A stretch of 64,000 bases of DNA from Trichodesmium sp002260545 (lineage in GTDB: Bacteria > Cyanobacteriota > Cyanobacteriia > Cyanobacteriales > Microcoleaceae), in the NCBI RefSeq assembly GCF_050016015.1, contig NZ_JBNHEQ010000297.1, forward strand, positions 1 to 64,000. The letters are read 5' to 3'. The notes below the pieces were generated by a model. It was not told the DNA's origin and searched no databases. It saw nothing but the letters and a program-made list of their open reading frames with translations. A program made the position numbers and the translations under genes. How positions within the stretch are numbered: the first letter of the stretch is position 1; each line of letters starts with the position of its first letter. Below are positions 1 to 9,685 of the stretch, piece after piece.

Positions 1-232
1 TTCCTTCTTCCTTCTTCCTTCTTCCTTCTTCCTTCTTCCTTCTTCCTTCTTACTTTTTATCTTTTCCTTGATGGGTTTAATATCCCACCTTCACTCGTAG
101 TATCTACAAATAGTTGGAGTTTGTAGAAGTAGAGCGAGTTGGATAAAATACCCCTATCCAATTTTCTCAACTTCGGTCTTCTTTCTTCTTTCTTCCTTCT
201 TCCTTCTTACTTCTTCCTTCTTCCACTATCAA
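1..232. repeat. Heptamer STRR tracts (TTCCTTC)n
   Basis: The first 50 bases are seven copies of TTCCTTC, and related TTCTTTC/TTCCTTC units recur at 180-232, just before the UspA start codon. Short tandemly repeated heptamers of this kind are typical of filamentous cyanobacteria. The same purine/pyrimidine motif recurs at 35566-35600 and 57256-57295. No gene is visible before position 240. Confidence 0.85.
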
Positions 233-239
233 AAAAGCA

Positions 240-668
240 ATGAGTATATTTCCTAAAAACTCCGTACTTGTGCCCATAGATTTTTCCGATGAATCTATTG
301 AGGCAATTAATGTGGCTCTAGAATTTGTTGCAGATACCTCTCATTTATGGGTGCTTCATGTCTTGCCCCATCTTAATCCTGTTGAACCAGGAGTAAGGTG
401 GCATACTGTTGATGACCAGAGTCGTAAACAGCAGGTGGAAAAGGCGTTTCACGAAAAATTTTCAGCAAAGGAATATGAGGGTATTAATTTCAGTGTGGTG
501 ATCGGAAATCCCGCTCCAGAAATATTGGACTATGCTCAGGAAAAAAAAGTGGAGTTGATTATAATTCCTTCCCATGGACATACTGGTATTAGTCGATTTT
601 TATTGGGATCTGTTGCTGAACGGGTTGTCAGGTATTCCCATTGTCCTGTTTTAGTCCTGCGCAAGTGA
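240..668 (+). CDS. Universal stress protein (UspA family)
   Basis: This encodes a 142-residue single-domain UspA protein, the usual length for the family. The N-terminus has the VLVPIDFSDES strand-loop. The C-terminus has the ATP-binding signature: GHTG, then nine residues, then GS, followed by VAERVVRYSHCPVLVLR. ATP-binding Usp proteins are soluble cytoplasmic dimers linked to stress survival, but the specific role here is unknown. There is no strong Shine-Dalgarno site before the ATG. The gene stands alone and is followed by a clear hairpin terminator. Confidence 0.93.
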   Translation: MSIFPKNSVLVPIDFSDESIEAINVALEFVADTSHLWVLHVLPHLNPVEPGVRWHTVDDQSRKQQVEKAFHEKFSAKEYEGINFSVVIGNPAPEILDYAQEKKVELIIIPSHGHTGISRFLLGSVAERVVRYSHCPVLVLRK

Positions 669-689
669 GCTTATTACATCAGAGTCAAA

Positions 690-729
690 AACTAGATTTT
701 TCCTCATAGAAGTAAAAATCTAGTTGTTT
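690..729 (+). terminator. Intrinsic terminator of the UspA gene
   Basis: There is a perfect 12-bp inverted repeat, AACTAGATTTTT (690-701) and AAAAATCTAGTT (714-725), with a 12-nt loop. It is followed by a short T-rich run and lies 22 nt after the UspA stop codon. Confidence 0.7.
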
Positions 730-843
730 TGAATCTTAACCTACTCTTTATTAACTTTAGTTAAGAGGACTATCCTGAATGATTAGTCGGGATCATACAA
801 TAATATATAGAACTACCTTCCACTAGATAGAGGAGTAGGAAAT

Positions 844-1008
844 ATGTTAAGAACTCCTACATTTGGGGTCAATCAATACCACACACTCATTCAATATATT
901 AGACAAACTATTCTCCATTGGCTGAAAATTTTTTGGAAATTTAGTTTGTTTTATGGTGAGTATATTGCTAATCCACCTTGGCAAAAAACTGAAAAAAGGA
1001 CATTATAG
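844..1008 (+). CDS. Possible small protein, 54 aa
   Basis: This short reading frame begins with ATG 8-12 nt after a good Shine-Dalgarno stretch (AGAGGAGTAGGAAAT). It encodes 54 residues rich in aromatic and basic amino acids, with a W-I-F-W-F-F-Y stretch in the middle that could be a short membrane-associated helix. I recognise no family. The case rests only on the ribosome binding site and composition, so it could be a chance frame. Confidence 0.3.
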   Translation: MLRTPTFGVNQYHTLIQYIRQTILHWLKIFWKFSLFYGEYIANPPWQKTEKRTL

Positions 1009-1758
1009 AAGTTAGTCAACCTCTGTTAACGACTGCTTGAATACTTTAGAAAACTGTTTTTTTCTAGACCATGATATTTCTATGGGGAACAGTCAGAACA
1101 GAAAGTGTTCCAAATTTGCAGATCGGGTAACTTCCAAGTTAAGCTTAAGGTTAGCCAAGGGGTAAAAACAGAATCTGAAACATTACCTAAATCACTTAAA
1201 GATATTTTTTTCAGGCGTTGTATATTTGTGGGATAAATTGTAGATTTAGAGAAAGAGAAAGTAGAGGAAGAAAAAGAAGGAATTTAGCTGTTCCGTAAAG
1301 ATTCATCCTTTGATTTAGCAACGCCTTTTTTCAAAGTTTCTCATACATAGTAGCAAGAATGATGTTAATATCAGATCACCTAGGTGGAATTCCCACCGAT
1401 TTTAATTCTATGGACAATATCAGACAGGAATCATTCTTGTCCTACTAAGTATCATTATGATTTGTGACGATTAAACAAAACTTAGCTAGATATATAAAAC
1501 ACAGGGCGGTAAAGCATTCCGTTCCTAAAGCCAGCTCTTGTCCAATAGGATACAGGTACTAGAAAAGTAGAAGCCAAAGACATACTGTAAAGTTGGCGTA
1601 GGAGTATTATATATAAGCTTATGAAAATTACCAGAAGCAATTTATTTAGGTTGTTGCTCCTGGTATGACATTTATGACTTTGAATAACTGTGAGGTGAAA
1701 AACTATGATTTTTCTTAGTTTCTTCAACCTCATCAGCACTAAAGCTAAATTTTTATCT
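1009..1758. other. Intergenic region, no recognised gene
   Basis: AT-rich sequence with no convincing reading frame. It contains a purine-rich tract near 1245-1285, and GCGTTG/CAACGC half-sites at about 1216 and 1319. The minus-strand 85-residue frame at 1482-1739 has no recognisable features, and I regard it as chance. Confidence 0.5.
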
Positions 1759-2256
1759 TTAAAAACCTAAAGCTGCTCTGGTACGAGGTCCAACAATGCC
1801 ATCTGGTCTTAAGCCAACATCACGTTGGAATGCTCGAACTGCATACTTAGTTTTATGGCCAAAATAACCAGTTGCACGGTGATGATGGAAATAGCCCATA
1901 ACTCCTAGTTGGTGTTGTAACCTAGCAACTCTGTGTCCACGGCTACCATAGTGAAGATAATATCCATGACTGCGGTAACGACGATGACCATGGTAAGCAG
2001 CATGGCGATAGCGAGGACGATGATGTCGCTTACCGTAAGACTTATAGCCACGGCCATAACCACCACAACGGTTATAGTGGTGACAAGCAGCAGCGGAATC
2101 AGCAGTTGTGCTGAGGGCACCTAGAATAGTAGCGACTGATAGAAGACCCATCATACCTAAGCTAGAGAACTTTTTCCAGTTCACTCCTTCAAAGGTTGGT
2201 TCAACTGTATAACTTTCTTCTGTGGTAGCTAGATGAGAATATGCTAATGTTTCCAT
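1759..2256 (-). CDS. Secreted peptidoglycan-binding protein, His/Tyr/Arg-rich
   Basis: This encodes 165 residues from the ATG at 2256, which follows a CGAGGAG ribosome binding site. A longer frame starting at 2307 exists, but its extra 17 residues look unrelated. Residues 1-55 form a leader ending in a hydrophobic segment (MMGLLSVATILGALS) and an Ala-rich cleavage-like site. Residues 56-105 are rich in Gly, Tyr, His and Arg. The last 60 residues are a PG_binding_1 domain (VARLQHQLGVMGYF, then FQRDVGLRPDGIVGPRTRAALGF). The expected location is periplasm or cell wall. The leader is shared with the neighbour at 2563-2979, so the two are paralogues that differ in their C-terminal part. Confidence 0.85.
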   Translation of the reverse strand: METLAYSHLATTEESYTVEPTFEGVNWKKFSSLGMMGLLSVATILGALSTTADSAAACHHYNRCGGYGRGYKSYGKRHHRPRYRHAAYHGHRRYRSHGYYLHYGSRGHRVARLQHQLGVMGYFHHHRATGYFGHKTKYAVRAFQRDVGLRPDGIVGPRTRAALGF

Positions 2257-2562
2257 AACTCCTCGGATGAGTAATATTTGACATTTTTTTTGTGAGTGCC
2301 TACCCACTTGGCTTATAGCATTCTGGGTATCTTTTGCAGTGCGACACTCAAAAAAAGTAGATTTTATTCTTGGTAATGCCGTGAAGTAAACTACTCCAAC
2401 GGATTTAGTTAAATTTAGAATATTAACTAAGGAAATCCTATGATTTCCCTAGTTGCATTACTAGGCTACCATGTTAGGTAGATTGTTTATGCAGAATATT
2501 CAAAAAAATTATCAAAGTCCACAATTACTTTACTATTTATGGACTTTGAGGCTATCAAAAGC

Positions 2563-2979
2563 TTAGTAGCAGCCGCAGCCACCACCGTAGCCACCACCGC
2601 AGCTACCACCGTAGCCACCACCGTAGCCACCATAACCACCGTAGCGACCGTAGCGCCCATAGCCACTAGAGCGACCATAGGAACGGTTGTAGGAGCTACT
2701 AACAACTTTTTTATAGTAGTGACCAGAGCTACGACCATAGCTACGAGAACCACCATAACTACCATAGCCACCATAGCGACCATAGCTACCATAGCCATAA
2801 CCACCATAAGCAGAAGCAGAATCAGCAGTGAAGCTCATTGCTCCAGCTAAAGTAGCGGCAGATAGTAAACCCATTGCACCAGCGGTAGATAGCTTTTTGA
2901 AATCTACACAAACAGTATACTCTTTATTATCAGAGTCTTCTGCACTGCAGGCTAAATGGGAAAATGCTAATGTTTCCAT
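2563..2979 (-). CDS. Secreted Gly/Tyr-rich low-complexity protein
   Basis: This encodes 138 residues, with GAGG 7 nt before the ATG. Residues 1-57 repeat the leader of the downstream neighbour: METLA-SHLA, a KKLS/WKKFS segment, a hydrophobic GLLSAATLAGAMS stretch and TADSASA. The rest is low-complexity GGYG, YGRYG and SYGRS repeats ending in a Cys-Gly tail (CGGGYGGGCGCY). I know of no defined function. Gly/Tyr-rich secreted proteins are often structural or sheath/cell-surface components, which is only a suggestion here. It is separated from the peptidoglycan-binding paralogue by about 300 bp, so the two may be separately transcribed. Confidence 0.75.
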   Translation of the reverse strand: METLAFSHLACSAEDSDNKEYTVCVDFKKLSTAGAMGLLSAATLAGAMSFTADSASAYGGYGYGSYGRYGGYGSYGGSRSYGRSSGHYYKKVVSSSYNRSYGRSSGYGRYGRYGGYGGYGGGYGGSCGGGYGGGCGCY

Positions 2980-3363
2980 AAATTCCTCTGTTTAATCAAA
3001 TTAAATGAACTACTTAAAAACAGGATTTTACCTGATTAATAAATATTACATCCCAATTTTTAAAGATACCTCTGAAGCGGGACTTTAAAGTAGATGTAAA
3101 TATTGATTTTTGGGGTTTAGGTAGATGTACTCCCAGCCTATGCCAACAATCTAACAAATTAAGTATGAAATTGGCATATACAGAATATCACAGAAATTAT
3201 ATAACTCAAGTAAAACTGCCAAATAAAATTGAGCTGGCCTGTAATGCGGAGGATGGACGATTAGACGCCACCACACTTTCCTACAACTTGACGTTAAAAT
3301 TGTTCTATCATTTTAAATCACTAAAAGCAAGTTTTTTTATATTTAATATAGAAATTTTATATT

Positions 3364-5115
3364 TTGAAACATCAAATTAACTTTGGCATATTAAAATCAA
3401 GCTCCAATTATTGGCAGCTTTTACCTTATATATATAAATATTGGCCAACAATTGTCAAGGCATTGGCCTGTACATTAATCTTTACTATTTTCTGGCCTAT
3501 TTTAGCTTGGCTAATGGGTGAAATGGCAGGTTATATCGGCAGGGGAGATGTGGGGGCGATCGCTCAACTTGCTGGTCTAGCAGCTATCATTTTTCTCATT
3601 AAGGGTACTGTGCAGTATGGTCAAGATACTCTCATGGCAAAAGCGGCTTTAAGTATTGCTTTAGATTTGCGTAAACAAGTTTATTCTCACCTACAAAGAC
3701 TTAATATTAGTTACTTTGAAAACTCAAAAACTGGAGACCTTTCTTATCGAATTACGGAAGATATTGACCGGACGGGAGAGGTTATTAATAAGTTTTTTCA
3801 CCAATTTGTTCCTTGCATTTTACAGTTAATTGTTGTGCTAGGGTACATGATTTATCTGAATTGGCAGTTAACTTTGGCAACTTTAATTATTGCTCCTTTG
3901 ATGGCATTGTTAATAGGTTGGTTTGGAGAGAAGTTACTTTCTTTTTCCCACAAAAGTCAAAATCACATTTCTAATTTATCGGCTTTAATAACAGAGGTAT
4001 TTAGTGGTATTAGAGTGGTTCAAGCTTTTGCTGCTGAGGAGTATCAAATTGCTCAGTTTTCTGTGGAAGCTGAACAAAACCGACAAGCAAAATATATGGC
4101 AGAAAAGGTTAAAGCTCTTCAGTTTGTAGTGGTAGGTTTTTTGGAAGCAATGAGTGTGGTTTTTTTGTTTTTTTTGGGAGGGTGGCAAATATCTCAAGGA
4201 AATCTGACTGGGGAGGGTTTTATTAGTTATGTAACGGGTGTTGCTTTGTTAATCGATCCGATTTCTTTGACAACAAGTAATTATAGTGATTTTAAACAAG
4301 GTGAAGCTTCTTGTGACAGGATTTTTGAATTGTTAAAAATTCAACCGAAAGTTATAGAAAAACCAGACGCGATATCTCTTCCTGCCATAATGGGAAAAGT
4401 CGAGTATAAGAATGTTTGTTTTTCTTATAATCCTGAAAAGCAGGTTTTAAAAAATATGAATTTGTTGGTAAATTCAGGAGAAATAATTGCTTTGGTGGGT
4501 GCTTCTGGAGCGGGAAAAACTACACTTGTAAATTTGCTTCCTAGATTTTATGATGTTCAGTCTGGGGAAATATTAATTGATGATATTAATATTCAAGATA
4601 CGACTCTTAAAAGTCTGAGAAGACAAATTGGAATTGTGCCTCAAGAGGTGACATTATTTTCGGGAAAAGTTTCACAAAATATTGCTTTTGGGCAACTAGA
4701 TTATAATATTGATGCTGTGGAAGAAGCAGCTAAAGTTGCTAATGCTCATCAGTTTATTAGTAAGTTGCCTAAAGGTTATCAAACTTGGGTAGGAGAAAGG
4801 GGAGTTAATTTATCTGGAGGCCAAAGACAAAGAATAGCGATCGCTCGTGCAGTATTAGAAAATCCAAGGATATTAATATTAGATGAAGCTACTTCTTCTC
4901 TTGATTCTGAATCTGAATATTTAGTACAAGAAGCTTTGGAAAGATTGATGAAGGGGAGGACAGTATTTATTATTGCACATAGGTTGGCAACTGTGCGACG
5001 TGCTAATCGAATTTTGGTTATGGAAAATGGTGAAATTTTAGAATCAGGTACCCACGCAGAATTATTAGAAAAAGGTGAACTTTACACTCGTTTTTATCAA
5101 AAGCAGTTTAATTAA
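3364..5115 (+). CDS. ABC transporter, fused permease/ATPase (exporter type)
   Basis: This 583-residue half-transporter has a six-helix type-1 exporter membrane domain (about residues 30-320) followed by a nucleotide-binding domain. All ATPase motifs are present: Walker A GASGAGKTT (about 379), signature LSGGQRQR (about 483), Walker B ILILDEATSSLD (about 502) and the H-loop IIAHRLA (about 537). The architecture matches MsbA/lipid- or drug-exporter-like homodimers of the inner membrane. The substrate cannot be told from sequence. The frame begins with TTG at 3364, and no in-frame ATG lies close enough to replace it. No partner subunit is adjacent. Confidence 0.93.
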   Translation: MKHQINFGILKSSSNYWQLLPYIYKYWPTIVKALACTLIFTIFWPILAWLMGEMAGYIGRGDVGAIAQLAGLAAIIFLIKGTVQYGQDTLMAKAALSIALDLRKQVYSHLQRLNISYFENSKTGDLSYRITEDIDRTGEVINKFFHQFVPCILQLIVVLGYMIYLNWQLTLATLIIAPLMALLIGWFGEKLLSFSHKSQNHISNLSALITEVFSGIRVVQAFAAEEYQIAQFSVEAEQNRQAKYMAEKVKALQFVVVGFLEAMSVVFLFFLGGWQISQGNLTGEGFISYVTGVALLIDPISLTTSNYSDFKQGEASCDRIFELLKIQPKVIEKPDAISLPAIMGKVEYKNVCFSYNPEKQVLKNMNLLVNSGEIIALVGASGAGKTTLVNLLPRFYDVQSGEILIDDINIQDTTLKSLRRQIGIVPQEVTLFSGKVSQNIAFGQLDYNIDAVEEAAKVANAHQFISKLPKGYQTWVGERGVNLSGGQRQRIAIARAVLENPRILILDEATSSLDSESEYLVQEALERLMKGRTVFIIAHRLATVRRANRILVMENGEILESGTHAELLEKGELYTRFYQKQFN

Positions 5116-6283
5116 TATCTTTTATCTCTTCAGCAATTAACAATTATAATCATTACTACTGTAGGGGCGAATTCGCCCCTACCACCAAAATATTACAACT
5201 AAAGTAGGATTGCTATATATACTTATATTTTTCAGTAAACAATATTTGCAACTCCCAAATATTCTCTACTTCAGCAGGAGGATAAAAAACTACTCGCTTG
5301 TTTTAATAAATGTAAACAAATGAACTTCTTTGGTGGCAGTTTTAATCTACTTGCGTTAAAGTTAAGTTGTAGCTTAAGAGTAAGTATTAGGTTGATACCT
5401 TTTGCTTTGAAGTTTAAATTTAAAGCTAATAAAACTTAATACTCAGTAATAGACGAAGTAATCTGAGTAGGTCAATTTATTTGGGAAAAATTTGTGGGTT
5501 TATCCCCTTATTTTCAAGGTAGTAGTCAAGCTAAACTATAGAAATATTGCAAGGTATTAGGCAAATAGTTTAAGTTGGCAGCTAAATTTAACTCTCAACT
5601 AAAACAAGCTATGGCAGAAATGGGTGAGTATTTTATTCTATGCTCAGATTCTACAATAACTGTAAAAAAAGTAAATCTGCGAAAAAAAGGATTTCCTAAG
5701 TTTTAAGTGTAATTCTTCGTCTGTGGAATATTAAACCTCTGAAAGTTTTTATTCAGATGATAGAAAATCTATAACCTTCACAGATAAATTAGGAATAGGA
5801 AATCTCAAGCTTATAGATATTTGGGATTGGCATCTATAATGAAATAGAACAAATTAAGCAAGTAGATTTAATTTCTAAAACTTACGGTTAAGCTAAGACA
5901 CATTTTAAATGCATCTTAGCAAGTCAGAGGTAATAAAGATTTTCTTTTTAACGAAGCACACAACAATAAGTCGTTTAAATGCAAAAGAGTTTATTATTTT
6001 CAGTTATTAATCCAGGCTAATATTTAGGAGGGAAATCAAACTACTCAGATATCAATTGGATTAGATTTAGGATGAAATTATTTGAGCGCTAATAGTTATG
6101 GATATGTAGTAAAATCAGCCAAGTTTTAGCGAAAAGTTTAAAAGTATTTCAAATGAATTAATAGGGGAAAATTGAGGAAATAAAAGAATCATAATTACTG
6201 TATAAAGGGAGAAAAAATATTAGGAAGCTCTACCAAAAAATAACAGATTAAAATTAGAAGTATCTCAGAAGGAGAAAACTACT
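5116..6283. other. Intergenic region with decayed sequence
   Basis: The stretch opens with a palindrome, GTAGGGGCGAATTCGCCCCTAC (5161-5182). It sits in a fragment of the dispersed repeat that ends in AGGATTGCTATAT (up to about 5220). Short interrupted coding-like pieces follow, for example 5610-5705, but no intact gene. The last 250 bases contain a possible TnpB relic, listed separately. Confidence 0.5.
6024..6240 (+). pseudogene. Possible relic of a TnpB/OrfB transposase (RuvC-I region)
   Basis: One frame reads ISIGLDLG, then NYLSANSYGYVVKSAKF, then RKV and KYFK, with at least four in-frame stops between these pieces. The GLDLG motif followed by a short serine/glycine turn and VVKSAKF resembles the RuvC-I region of IS200/IS605 TnpB proteins (I-G-I/L-D-L-G, then a substrate-facing loop, then P/S-K-F-x-R-K). 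Nothing else of the gene is recognisable. The call rests on a weak motif match only. Confidence 0.25.
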
Positions 6284-6679
6284 ATGATGGAAATTATACC
6301 TCTAGCAAATCAGAACATCATTGGTCTTAGTATTGATGGGAAAATTGAAACAAGCGACATTGAAAAAATGAAAACTTTAGTTGAGGAAAGATTAAAATCT
6401 CAACCTAAATTACGAGTTTATGTTGAAGTTAAAAAGTTTCAAGGAATATCTATGGCAGGTTTATGGGAAGACTTAAAATTTGCTTTCCCTCATCTGAAAT
6501 ATTTTGAGAAAAAAGCAGTTGTATCTGACCAAGTTTGGGCACATAAGTTGGCTGGTGTTAGTAATAAAATTTTTAGCAATATTGCCAAGATAGAGATCAA
6601 ATGTTTTTATTGGTCAGAAAAAGACCAGGCTTTAGAATGGATAATAAGTAGTAATACACAATTAATTCCACAAAGTTAA
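6284..6679 (+). CDS. STAS/SEC14-like (SpoIIAA-like) protein
   Basis: This encodes 131 residues starting at ATG-ATG after AGAAGGAGAAAACTACT, a strong Shine-Dalgarno site. It is small and soluble with alternating strands and helices. It has the pattern of the SpoIIAA-like/DUF3478 family: an N-terminal IIGLSIDGKIETSD strand, a central L-R-V-Y-V-E-V strand, then WEDLKFAFPHLKYFEKKAVVSDQ. The biochemical role of the family is not settled. No operon partner is present. Confidence 0.75.
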   Translation: MMEIIPLANQNIIGLSIDGKIETSDIEKMKTLVEERLKSQPKLRVYVEVKKFQGISMAGLWEDLKFAFPHLKYFEKKAVVSDQVWAHKLAGVSNKIFSNIAKIEIKCFYWSEKDQALEWIISSNTQLIPQS

Positions 6680-6836
6680 ACCTGAAACTTTTATCCTATC
6701 TAGATAATAATTTGTCACTAAATCAACTGAAAAATCATGCAAAATTGAGTCAAATATAGGAATAGACTGATTTGAAAACCAAAAAAAATTACACTAAAAG
6801 CTGAGTTAGAGATTTACCAATTTTAATCCTTTATTT

Positions 6837-7070
6837 AGGGCTTGCTGATTAAATCTCAAAGCATTTACAGATAAAGGTAAGTGCCTTTTTAGGTCGGGAA
6901 AAAGTACCTAGTTTTCAGCTCTTTATGCACGGTTCCCGAAAAATCAAAAAGTTAGCATTTTGGGCGCATAGTTGAGGCCAAAAATTACTCCCGTACGGAT
7001 GTTGCATGCAACGTCCCTACCTATTCCCCCGCTCCCCTACTCCTTAAAAAAGACTTTTTCAGCAAACCCT
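6837..7070 (-). repeat. Family A dispersed repeat (AGGGTTTGCTGAAAAAGTC...), copy 1
   Basis: This 234-bp element begins AGGGCTTGCTGATTAAAT and ends GACTTTTTCAGCAAACCCT, so its ends are imperfect inverted repeats. It has no coding capacity, which fits a MITE. Other copies lie at 11162-11485 (same orientation), 30212-30463 and 33461-33693 (opposite), with a split copy at 59435-60153. The internal landmark CGGGAACCGTGCAT (or its complement) is present in the four unsplit copies. A nested palindrome (6991-7020) sits inside this copy. Confidence 0.8.
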
Positions 7071-7420
7071 ATTTATAGGTGGAAGATTAAGGGTTAAAGT
7101 TTTCCATAACTCAGTTCATCACTCTATTTACTTAAACCTAATTTAAAAGGTTAAAAATAGCTAATCGCTTGACAGTTATACCAGTAAAAAAAATACTTTT
7201 ATCTTAAATTTTTTTAGTATTTAAGGGGAGGTGCTAGTTTGGCAATACGGGATAATTAGAGAGCGAAAGTTTTCCCTATTTCCTACTTTTTACCTCCAGT
7301 CACTTTACCGAATAATTAATAATTATTAATTAAATCATTTAGGTTAAAAGCCTCCCCTTTCAAGGGGAAAAAATAATTTTTTTTCCTTATTGGTCAATCC
7401 TCTCCCTAAAAGGGAGAGGT

Positions 7421-7480
7421 AATTATCCATTATCCATTATCCATTATCCATTATCCATTATCCATTATCCATTATCCATT
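7421..7480. repeat. Heptamer tandem repeat (ATTATCC)8
   Basis: About eight consecutive ATTATCC units lie immediately beside a family-B repeat. The same heptamer is found near another family-B copy at about 32710-32740, so heptamer and repeat seem to travel together. Confidence 0.85.
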
Positions 7481-7754
7481 AATGAACTATCTTGTTTGAA
7501 TTTAGTATTAGGTAATATTGTTTTCAGCTTTTTAGTAAGCATTCAACTTTTAGCTTTGAAAAAAGAGAATAGAGATAACTTTAGATAGGGATTTATATTC
7601 TCATAATTATTGCTCAATATAAGTGCCTAGGCAAAATTAATTACCTAATTTTCTTCCCTTTGATTTTTACAGTATAGGGTGTTGAGTATCTAGAGTATCT
7701 GTAATTAATTTTGCATAATTTACTTAGCTAATTGCTGATAACGCAGTTCCTGTA

Positions 7755-7967
7755 TAATACCATTTCTCAAAAAAAATACTATATTATGATTGCGTGGGGA
7801 AGTGTGGGTAGGGACGTTGCATACAACGTCTGTACGGGAGAGGTTAAAAGTAGGAAAAAACAATACTAACCGACTAATAATTGTCAAAAACAGACTTTGA
7901 ATCTTGGTAACTATTTGACTTCTGAAGTCAAGCTGAAGTACAGCATTACTTTTGGTAATTGCTATAA
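7755..7967 (+). repeat. Family C dispersed repeat (TAATACCATTTCTCAAAAA...), copy 1
   Basis: This non-coding element of about 213 bp runs from TAATACCATTTCTC to GGTAATTGCTATAA. Copies lie at 12946-13200, 32098-32290 and, inverted, 36058-36296. Each carries a variant of the GTAGGGACGTTGC palindrome at the same relative place. It is MITE-like, and no transposase is seen nearby. Confidence 0.75.
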
Positions 7968-8463
7968 GAGTCTAGCAAACTGCTAATACCAATTTGAAAA
8001 AAGAATGTTAAGAATAATAAGGGCAAGAAAAAGACTTTACAGGAGATGTCCATTTGACTAATAAGATCGAATATGAACTAATCAATGGCATCAAAGCTAT
8101 TCCCATACGACTCCTGACTCCTAAAAAATTACCTGCCTATCTGTAGTAAAAATTTATCAAAATGGTATAAATACTTAAGCTTTTTGCCATATTTTAGTTA
8201 ATATTAGGGCTTTGAATATAGTCTGAAAACTTAAATAAAACTCTAACCTTAATAGCAAGTTTTAAATTAAAATTTTGCAGAAAATTCTTAATTCATCTCT
8301 TGGCAATTATTAGATATGAAGTATTCAAGATAACCTGCAAGAGTTGAACTATTATAGTGAAATATTTGACTCAAATTAAACCTCTAAAAATTGCTGCCTA
8401 TTGCCTCTTACTGATTGCTTTTCAAAACAAAAAATTTTTCAGTATGCCCTAATTAGCATAACA

Positions 8464-9372
8464 TCAAGATGCTGCTCCAATCGCCCATAATACTATAGGC
8501 AAAGTTAAAAAAGATAATAGTGTTGATACTATTACAACTCTAGAAGTTCTTGTTGCATCACCACCAAATTCATTAACTATGATAAAAGAAGTTAAAGCAC
8601 TTGGCATAGCGCTTTGTAATACTAACACTTGTAAATCAAGCATTTCCAAACTCAGAATTTTACCAACTAAATAAGCAACAAATCCTGCTCCTAACAAACG
8701 GACTAAACTAGCACATAATTCATAAGTACCTGGTAGAAAACGATTCTTAGATATTTGTATTCCCATCAATAATAAAGCAATTGGAATTGTAGCTCCTCTT
8801 AAAAGGTGTAAACCATCATCCAATTTCAGAGGTAATTCAATATCCCATAAGTTCAGAGTTAAACCTAAAATCATTCCCCAAATTATGGGCAGTTTTAGAG
8901 TAAAAATAATACCAGACCTAAACCCCCCACCTTTGAGAATAGCAGGCATTGTACTCATCACAATTAAATTCCATGATATTAAATAAATTACTGCCCTTTC
9001 TAAACCTGCTTCTCCTAATGCAAATAAAGTTACAGGTAATCCCATATTTCCAGAATTAGGTAAAGCTGTAGTCGCCAATAAACTTTTTTGTAGAGACTCT
9101 GAAAAACCTAATCTATTTCCTATTCCCCAAGCTATTAAACAGAGTAAAAGATAAGTTAACCCAAAGGCTATAAATATTCCTATTGCTTCCTCAATACTAA
9201 TAGTAGTTCGATACATTATATCGGTTAGTAATGCAGGAAATAAAACATACAAAGCTAGTCGAGAAAGTGTCAGTTCATCAATGGAAAAATTTTTGCCAAA
9301 TATAAAACCAGTTAAAACTATACACCCAACTGGAAAAACAGCAGATACAACCGAAAATAAAATCTCAATCAT
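8464..9372 (-). CDS. AEC family (auxin efflux carrier-like) permease
   Basis: This encodes 302 residues with about ten hydrophobic segments in two halves. The first half ends with the conserved TALPNSGNMGLPV loop and the second carries LQSAMPSALTSFIIVNEFGGD. Both match the AEC/bile-acid-arsenite-riboflavin transporter fold. Family members move small organic anions across the inner membrane, and the substrate here cannot be assigned. It is a single gene with an ATG start and no operon partner, lying in a gene-poor stretch. Confidence 0.88.
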   Translation of the reverse strand: MIEILFSVVSAVFPVGCIVLTGFIFGKNFSIDELTLSRLALYVLFPALLTDIMYRTTISIEEAIGIFIAFGLTYLLLCLIAWGIGNRLGFSESLQKSLLATTALPNSGNMGLPVTLFALGEAGLERAVIYLISWNLIVMSTMPAILKGGGFRSGIIFTLKLPIIWGMILGLTLNLWDIELPLKLDDGLHLLRGATIPIALLLMGIQISKNRFLPGTYELCASLVRLLGAGFVAYLVGKILSLEMLDLQVLVLQSAMPSALTSFIIVNEFGGDATRTSRVVIVSTLLSFLTLPIVLWAIGAAS

Positions 9373-9685
9373 AGTCTAATACTAATTTATAACAATCAGG
9401 AATGAGATGAGAGAAAAAACTGTATGGGTTTGGTCTCTAAAATCCCTTCTTTGCTCTGGTTTGGAGACCAAACCTCGTTAGATAAAATATTAAAATTCAA
9501 AAACTAGAAATAAACTCTGAAACTCTTACTAATTTACTATTGCCTCTAAAGCTATTTCCAAGCATTGGCAAGATTTTTGAAACGAATAAAATAGGATTTA
9601 TATATTGATTTACTATAGGAATAAATCACAAATTAAGATGTAACTTACTTTTGTGAATTTGGTATAAATAAATCATTTTACAAAG

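Larger units (their letters stand above)
6680..8463. other. Intergenic repeat-rich region
   Basis: No gene is seen in nearly 1.8 kb. It holds a family-A repeat (6837-7070), a family-B repeat (about 7306-7430), an ATTATCC heptamer array (7421-7480) and a family-C repeat (7755-7967). A motif shared with 21000-21042 lies at about 7996-8041. The remainder is AT-rich with no reading frame worth calling. Confidence 0.7.

Noticed and set aside
1482..1739. 85-residue minus-strand frame
   Set aside because: No recognisable motif, composition like other chance frames, in a region without other coding signal.
3165..3380. 71-residue plus-strand frame ahead of the ABC exporter
   Set aside because: No ribosome binding site, no family features, and it overlaps the start of a certain gene.
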